Part shown: positions 59,662 through 64,000 of the stretch, in pieces
Position numbering within the stretch: the stretch's first letter is position 1
Layout: each line of letters opens with the position of its first letter
Assembly: GCF_008636115.1 (NCBI RefSeq)
Contig: NZ_QLZD01000013.1
Span: forward strand, 62,001 to 126,000
DNA from: Candidatus Tokpelaia sp.
GTDB lineage: Bacteria > Pseudomonadota > Alphaproteobacteria > Rhizobiales > Rhizobiaceae
DNA length: 64,000 bases
Reading direction: 5' to 3'
The notes under the pieces: model-generated
Seen by the model: the letters and a program-made list of their open reading frames with translations, nothing else
Database searches by the model: none
What the model was told of the DNA's origin: nothing
Program-made: the position numbers and the translations under genes

Positions 59662-59992
59662 GCCTTTTATCGGTTAAAGGGTAACATATTTTTGCTTTGG
59701 TAAAAGCGCGGAATAATGTGTAATCGCCTGTTAAAAAGGCGCTGTTTAATTGTTTTTCGTGATTGACTTTGGTCTTTTTGCCTTATAAGGCAAACGCGGC
59801 GCCGGCCGGGGCTGCAAGAAACAAGGCAGGTTTTGGCAGTTTTTCGCCCTTACGCGATTTATCATTTTAATTGCGGCCTGACTCTGAAAATGGCTCCGGC
59901 GCCGGCCGGGCAGGAGACAAAGGCGGCAAGGCAGGCGGGTCGGCTTAAGGCGCGGCACCTGCCGGTAAATGAGGGCAGGAAAGTGAGCAATT
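59662..59992. other. lptB-ptsN gap lacking rpoN and hpf
   Basis: A 331-bp gap. A weak hairpin (CGCCT at 59725-59729, AGGCG at 59737-59741) followed by CTGTTTAATTGTTTTT could end the lpt transcript. A perfect 18-bp palindrome TTTGCCTTATAAGGCAAA lies at 59777-59794. No trace of rpoN or hpf, which usually lie here in Rhizobiales, is recognisable. Confidence 0.5.
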
Positions 59993-60457
59993 ATGAATTT
60001 GAGCGATTTAATTGCCGTGGACGCAATTTTTACTGATTTAAAGGTTGTTTGCAAAAAGCAGCTTTTGCAGATTTTGTCGGAAAAAGCGGCGCGGTTGACA
60101 GGTTTCTCTGAGACTGTCGTGTTTGACACAATTTTGAAACGCGAAAAACTGGGCTCAACCGGCATTGGCAACGGTATTGCCATTCCGCATGGCAAATTGC
60201 CCGATTTGGCAAAAATAACCGGTATTTTTGCCAAATTATCAAATCCGGTAGATTTTGACTCGCTTGATGATCGCCCGGTGGATCTGGTGTTTATGCTGCT
60301 GGCGCCGGAAGGGGCGGGGGCAGATCACCTTAAAACCCTGTCGCGCATTGCGCGGCTATTGCGCAATCCGGATTGCATTGCGCGGCTGCGCCAGAGCAAA
60401 GATGCGCAATCCGTTTATCTGGCTTTGACCCAGGCCAGTGATTTGGCTGCCATATAA
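59993..60457 (+). CDS. ptsN: Nitrogen-PTS EIIA component PtsN
   Basis: PtsN (EIIA-Ntr), 154 residues, a regulatory phosphocarrier of the nitrogen-related PTS. The phosphorylated histidine is in 'GIAIPHGKLP' (His66), and 'LVFMLLAPEGAGADHLKTLSRIARLLRN' is the typical second half. It normally sits behind rpoN and hpf; here it follows lptB directly. The start has AGGAAAGTGAG upstream. Confidence 0.94.
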   Translation: MNLSDLIAVDAIFTDLKVVCKKQLLQILSEKAARLTGFSETVVFDTILKREKLGSTGIGNGIAIPHGKLPDLAKITGIFAKLSNPVDFDSLDDRPVDLVFMLLAPEGAGADHLKTLSRIARLLRNPDCIARLRQSKDAQSVYLALTQASDLAAI

Positions 60458-60560
60458 GCGGCGGGCAAGGCTTTATTGCCTGTTATCGTGCCCGCATAGA
60501 TGCAGAAAACAGCAGGGCGGCCGCCGGCGCCCAAGGGGCTGAGAAATTTTTCCCCTCGCT

Positions 60561-60589
60561 CTTGCGCAGATAAAAAGCCGTTACTATAT
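60561..60589 (+). promoter_or_regulatory. RpoH-type promoter of dnaK
   Basis: CTTGCG (60561-60566), a 17-bp spacer and CTATAT (60584-60589) match the alphaproteobacterial heat-shock sigma pattern (CTTG, then CYTATNT). The site is about 125 bp before the dnaK start. Confidence 0.6.
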
Positions 60590-60714
60590 AGCCTTTATAT
60601 TCAATTTGGCAGAGTAGCTTTGCTCTGTGACAAGGCGGTTTTGCGCCGCGGCTGCGCAAAAGCGGGTTGGGCCGCGCAAATGGCAGCAAAATCCAAGGGA
60701 AAGTGGAGATATAA

Positions 60715-62634
60715 ATGGCAAAAATTATCGGTATTGATCTGGGAACGACCAATTCCTGTGTCGCTGTCATGGACGGCAAAAACGCAAAAATTATTGAAAA
60801 TGCCGAAGGGGCGCGCACAACCCCTTCTATTGTGGCTTTTACTGATGGCGGTGAGCGTCTTGTCGGCCAGCCGGCCAAGCGCCAGGCAGTGACTAATCCT
60901 GAAGGCACGATTTTTGCAGTCAAAAGGCTGATTGGCCGCCGTTTTGACGATAAGACGGTAGAAAAAGACAAAAGCCTTGTGCCGTATAAAATTGTCAAAG
61001 GCGATAATGGCGATGCCTGGGTTGAGGCCGATGGCAAAAAATATTCGCCTTCGCAGATTTCTGCCATGATTTTGCAGAAAATGAAGGAAACGGCTGAAGC
61101 TTATCTGGGCGAAAAAGTGGAGCAGGCGGTTATTACTGTGCCGGCTTATTTTAATGATGCCCAGCGCCAGGCTACCAAAGATGCCGGTAAAATTGCCGGT
61201 CTTGATGTATTGCGCATTATCAATGAGCCGACAGCAGCGGCGCTGGCTTACGGGCTGGAAAAGAAAGAGGGCAAGACGATTGCCGTTTATGATTTGGGCG
61301 GCGGGACATTCGATGTTTCTGTGCTGGAAATTGGTGACGGCGTTTTTGAAGTGAAATCCACTAATGGTGATACTTTCCTCGGCGGTGAAGATTTTGACAT
61401 GCGCCTTGTTGCCTATTTTGCCGATGAGTTTAAAAAAGAGCAGGGTATTGACCTGAAAAATGACAAACTGGCTTTGCAGCGGCTGAAAGAAGCGGCAGAA
61501 AAAGCGAAAATTGAGCTTTCTTCAGCCCAGCAGACAGAAATCAATCTGCCTTTTATCACGGCAGACCAAACCGGGCCGAAACATTTGACAATGAAACTGA
61601 CCCGGGCGAAATTTGAATCGCTGGTGGAAGATCTGGTCACCCGCACGATTGAGCCATGCAAGGCTGCTTTGAAAGATGCCGGTTTGAAGGCCGGTGAGAT
61701 TGATGAAGTTGTGCTGGTTGGCGGTATGACCCGTATGCCGAAAATTCAGGAAGTAGTGAAAAATTTCTTTGGCCAGGATCCGCATAAAGGAGTGAATCCC
61801 GATGAAGTGGTGGCTATGGGTGCCGCCATTCAGGGCGGGGTTTTGCAGGGTGATGTCAAAGATGTGCTGCTGCTTGATGTAACACCGCTCTCGCTGGGGA
61901 TTGAGACTTTAGGCGGTGTCTTTACCCGCCTGATTGATCGCAATACCACAATTCCTACCAAAAAATCGCAGACTTTTTCTACTGCTGAAGATAGTCAAAG
62001 TGCGGTAACGATTCGTGTTTTCCAGGGTGAGCGGGAAATGGCCGCTGACAATAAGCTTTTGGGGCAGTTTGATCTGGTCGGTATTCCGCCGGCGCCGCGC
62101 GGTGTGCCGCAAGTGGAAGTGACATTTGATATTGACGCCAATGGTATTGTCAATGTTTCGGCTCGCGATAAAGGTACCGGCAAGGAGCAGCAAATCCGCA
62201 TTCAGGCTTCTGGCGGTTTGAGCGATGCCGATATTGAAAAAATGGTCAAGGACGCTGAAAGTCACGCAGAAGAAGATAAAAAACGGCGTGAAGCTGTGGA
62301 GGCCAAAAATCAGGCGGAATCGCTGGTGCATATGACAGAGAAAAACCTGGCCGAGCATGGAGCCAGGCTGGCGGCAGAGGATAAAGCCGCCATTGAAGCG
62401 GCAGTGGCCGAGACAAAAGCGGTGCTTGAAGGCGGTGATGCCGATAAAATCAAGGCAGCAGCGCAGAAACTGGCGGAAGCAAGTATGAAACTTGGTCAGG
62501 CCATGTATGAGGCGTCTCAGGCTGAGGCTGGCGCCGCCGGCGGGGAAAGCGCAGAGGGCGAAGCAAAAGCCGATGATGATGTTGTTGATGCTGATTTTGA
62601 AGAAGTCGGCAATGATGACAAAAAGAAATCCTGA
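60715..62634 (+). CDS. dnaK: Hsp70 chaperone DnaK
   Basis: DnaK, 639 residues, the cytoplasmic Hsp70. '[18 protein letters not shown]' at the N-terminus, '[19 protein letters not shown]' and '[17 protein letters not shown]' are the three Hsp70 signatures. The substrate-binding domain has '[22 protein letters not shown]', and the acidic C-terminal tail ends '[20 protein letters not shown]'. It is expressed from a likely heat-shock promoter and followed by a strong terminator, so dnaJ expression depends on readthrough or its own promoter. Confidence 0.98.
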   Translation: MAKIIGIDLGTTNSCVAVMDGKNAKIIENAEGARTTPSIVAFTDGGERLVGQPAKRQAVTNPEGTIFAVKRLIGRRFDDKTVEKDKSLVPYKIVKGDNGDAWVEADGKKYSPSQISAMILQKMKETAEAYLGEKVEQAVITVPAYFNDAQRQATKDAGKIAGLDVLRIINEPTAAALAYGLEKKEGKTIAVYDLGGGTFDVSVLEIGDGVFEVKSTNGDTFLGGEDFDMRLVAYFADEFKKEQGIDLKNDKLALQRLKEAAEKAKIELSSAQQTEINLPFITADQTGPKHLTMKLTRAKFESLVEDLVTRTIEPCKAALKDAGLKAGEIDEVVLVGGMTRMPKIQEVVKNFFGQDPHKGVNPDEVVAMGAAIQGGVLQGDVKDVLLLDVTPLSLGIETLGGVFTRLIDRNTTIPTKKSQTFSTAEDSQSAVTIRVFQGEREMAADNKLLGQFDLVGIPPAPRGVPQVEVTFDIDANGIVNVSARDKGTGKEQQIRIQASGGLSDADIEKMVKDAESHAEEDKKRREAVEAKNQAESLVHMTEKNLAEHGARLAAEDKAAIEAAVAETKAVLEGGDADKIKAAAQKLAEASMKLGQAMYEASQAEAGAAGGESAEGEAKADDDVVDADFEEVGNDDKKKS

Positions 62635-62663
62635 TGCTGTTTTTTCAGATTGGATAGAGTTGC

Positions 62664-62705
62664 GGCTTACCCCTTGGAACAGGCTTTCAAGGGGTAAGCC
62701 TTTAT
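62664..62705 (+). terminator. Intrinsic terminator after dnaK
   Basis: A perfect 13-bp stem (GGCTTACCCCTTG at 62664-62676, CAAGGGGTAAGCC at 62688-62700) with an 11-nt loop is followed by TTTAT. Confidence 0.8.
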
Positions 62706-62753
62706 AGGTCTGGATAAAATCGGCGGGAAACGGCTTGTTTATTGCACACGCGC

Positions 62754-62963
62754 AAGAGGCGAGGAGGGGCGCAGCCCCGACCGGGACAAAGGATAAAGAG
62801 GCGAGGAGGGGCGCAGCCCCGACCGGGACAAAGGATAAAGAGGCGAGGAGCGCGGGACGCGCGACAGGGACAAGGGATAAAGAGGCGAGAAGGGGCGCAG
62901 CCCCGACCGGGACAAAGGATAAAGAGGCGAGAAGGGGCGCAGCCCTGACAGGGACAGAGGATA
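62754..62963 (+). repeat. Five tandem 42-bp hairpin repeats between dnaK and dnaJ
   Basis: Units start at 62754, 62796, 62838, 62880 and 62922, each beginning AAGAGGCGAG. Units 1, 2 and 4 carry GGGGC-GCA-GCCCC, unit 3 GCGCG-GGA-CGCGC, and unit 5 GGGGC-GCA-GCCCT. The same family occurs in frame in divL. Here the frame EARRGAAPTGTKDK stays open for 92 codons and ends in TAATG overlapping the dnaJ start, but only a TTG without a ribosome site could start it. Confidence 0.95.
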
Positions 62964-63012
62964 AAGGGCAATCGCGCGGCATGGCGGTAAAACAGTATAA
63001 GGTTTGGCGGTA

Positions 63013-64000
63013 ATGAAATCAGATTATTATGAGCTTCTTGGCGTGGCGCGCGATTGCGATGACAGAGCTTTGAAAGCTGCTTTTCGTAAATTGGCCATGC
63101 AATATCACCCGGATAAAAATCCGGGTGATGCTCAAGCCGAGCGCAAATTTAAAGAAATCGGCGAAGCTTATGAAACTTTGAGAGATCCGCAAAAGCGCGC
63201 TGCTTATGATCGTTTTGGTCATGCTGCTTTTGAAAATGGCGGTTTTGGAGCCGGCGGCGGTTTTGGGGCAGGTGGTTTTGGCGGCGGTTTTGCCGATATA
63301 TTTGAAGATATTTTCGGCGGTATGATGGGAGGCCGGGCGCGCCGCGCCGATGCCGCCATGCGCGGCAGTGATTTAAGCTATAATATGGAAATCACGCTGG
63401 AAGAAGCTTATCACGGCAAGGAAGCGCAAATTCGAGTGCCGTCTCACCAGACATGCGATATTTGTCATGGCAGCGGTGCCAAAGCCGGCAGCAAGCCGAC
63501 AGAATGCAAAACTTGTCACGGCACCGGGCGTATACGCACCGCCCAGGGCTTTTTTACGGTAGAGCGCACTTGCCCGACCTGCCATGGCCAGGGGCAGATT
63601 ATTGAAGATCCCTGCCCAAAATGCCACGGCCAGGGGCGGCTGCAGAAGGATAAAGTGCTGACAGTCAATATTCCTGCCGGGGTGGAAGACGGCACGCGTA
63701 TCCGCCTGTCAGGCGAGGGTGATAGCGGTTTGCGCGGCGGGCCAAATGGTGACCTTTATATATTTTTAGCCATATTGCCGCATGAATTTTTTGAGCGTGA
63801 CGGCGCCAATTTGTTTTGCCGGGTGCCGGTGGCCATGACTACGGCAGCGCTTGGCGGCAAGTTTGAAGTCTCAGGCCTGGACGGCAGCAAAACGCAGGTC
63901 AAAGTGCCGGAAGGCACACAAAATGGCAAGCGCTTCCGGCTGAAAGACAAAGGCATGCCTTATTTGCGCCGCCAGCAGGCCGGCGATATGTATATTGAAT
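63013..64000 (+). CDS. dnaJ: Chaperone DnaJ, cut by the window end
   Basis: The first 329 codons of DnaJ (Hsp40), the DnaK co-chaperone. The J domain has the HPD motif at residues 32-34 ('[11 protein letters not shown]'). A Gly/Phe-rich linker follows ('[18 protein letters not shown]'). The zinc domain has four CxxCxGxG repeats ([32 protein letters not shown]), then the substrate-binding domain ('[22 protein letters not shown]'). The gene runs past the window end. The ATG overlaps the stop of the repeat-encoded frame (TAATG), and only AAGG about 10 nt upstream is available as a ribosome site. Confidence 0.97.
   Translation, partial: MKSDYYELLGVARDCDDRALKAAFRKLAMQYHPDKNPGDAQAERKFKEIGEAYETLRDPQKRAAYDRFGHAAFENGGFGAGGGFGAGGFGGGFADIFEDIFGGMMGGRARRADAAMRGSDLSYNMEITLEEAYHGKEAQIRVPSHQTCDICHGSGAKAGSKPTECKTCHGTGRIRTAQGFFTVERTCPTCHGQGQIIEDPCPKCHGQGRLQKDKVLTVNIPAGVEDGTRIRLSGEGDSGLRGGPNGDLYIFLAILPHEFFERDGANLFCRVPVAMTTAALGGKFEVSGLDGSKTQVKVPEGTQNGKRFRLKDKGMPYLRRQQAGDMYIE

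Noticed and set aside
60483-61067. Minus-strand frame across the dnaK promoter
   Set aside because: Antisense to the dnaK start and promoter; no motifs.
61909-62982. Long minus-strand frame (357 codons) opposite dnaK and the 42-bp repeats
   Set aside because: It is the shadow of dnaK and of the repeat array; the composition is that of an antisense frame, with no ribosome site or family motif.
62735-63013. A 92-codon frame made of the 42-bp repeats, ending TAATG at dnaJ
   Set aside because: Only a TTG without a ribosome site could start it. The open frame follows from the 42-bp period, so it is listed as a repeat, not a gene.

Overview
The window comes from an alphaproteobacterium of the Rhizobiales (Hyphomicrobiales) type. 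Three things support this: the order mdh-sucC-sucD-sucA-sucB-lpdA behind a ZapE/AFG1 ATPase and an Omp19-like lipoprotein; the dapF-mtaB-ftsY-ispZ block; and the divL-tsaE/amgK-murU-addB-addA-trxA block. A moderately GC, somewhat rearranged and partly decaying gene set would suit a host-associated relative of Bartonellaceae, but that placement is inference.

Layout. 1-1.4 kb: the tail of lptE, a convergent terminator, and a two-gene unit encoding a Panacea (DUF4065) antitoxin-like protein and a small membrane protein, a candidate toxin-antitoxin pair. 1.5-11.5 kb: TCA-cycle genes on the minus strand (lpdA, a LysE/RhtB exporter, sucB, sucA, sucD, sucC, mdh), with a strong terminator between sucCD and sucAB. 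11.7-13.4 kb: zapE and an Omp19-like lipoprotein. 13.7-19.7 kb: plus-strand dapF, mtaB, ftsY, ispZ, gloB and an exported protein. 19.8-26.3 kb: an accessory island holding a hypothetical membrane protein, an orphan NADAR-like protein and a very large type ISP restriction-modification gene. That gene has twelve 7-bp repeats at its 5' end, putting it out of frame in this sequence, and an amber codon in helicase motif VI.

26.5-37.2 kb is the replication-origin neighbourhood. On the left are minus-strand parB, parA, a decayed rsmG, mnmG and holA. An AT-rich gene-free stretch with DnaA boxes follows (candidate oriC). On the right are plus-strand hemE, hemJ, rho and mnmE. Three identical 20-bp parS-like sites lie in this half, one inside the restriction gene.

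37.3-49.3 kb: the minus-strand block trxA, addA, addB, murU-like, tsaE-amgK fusion and divL, whose kinase has tyrosine in place of the phospho-accepting histidine. 49.6-50.5 kb: a palindromic promoter/operator, a small ORF and a frameshifted DUF2335 gene. 50.7-56.5 kb: an alcohol dehydrogenase, olsB-like, lspA, two RNA/SAM methyltransferases, a LapA-domain protein and ihfB. 57-60.5 kb: lptC, lptA, lptB and ptsN, without the rpoN and hpf genes usual between lptB and ptsN. 60.7-64 kb: dnaK and the start of dnaJ, separated by a terminator and five copies of a 42-bp hairpin repeat that also occurs inside divL.

The most interesting items are the phase-variable type ISP gene that also carries a parS site, the 42-bp hairpin repeat with compensating base changes, the Panacea/membrane-protein pair, the rsmG relic with a surviving parS, and the candidate oriC.
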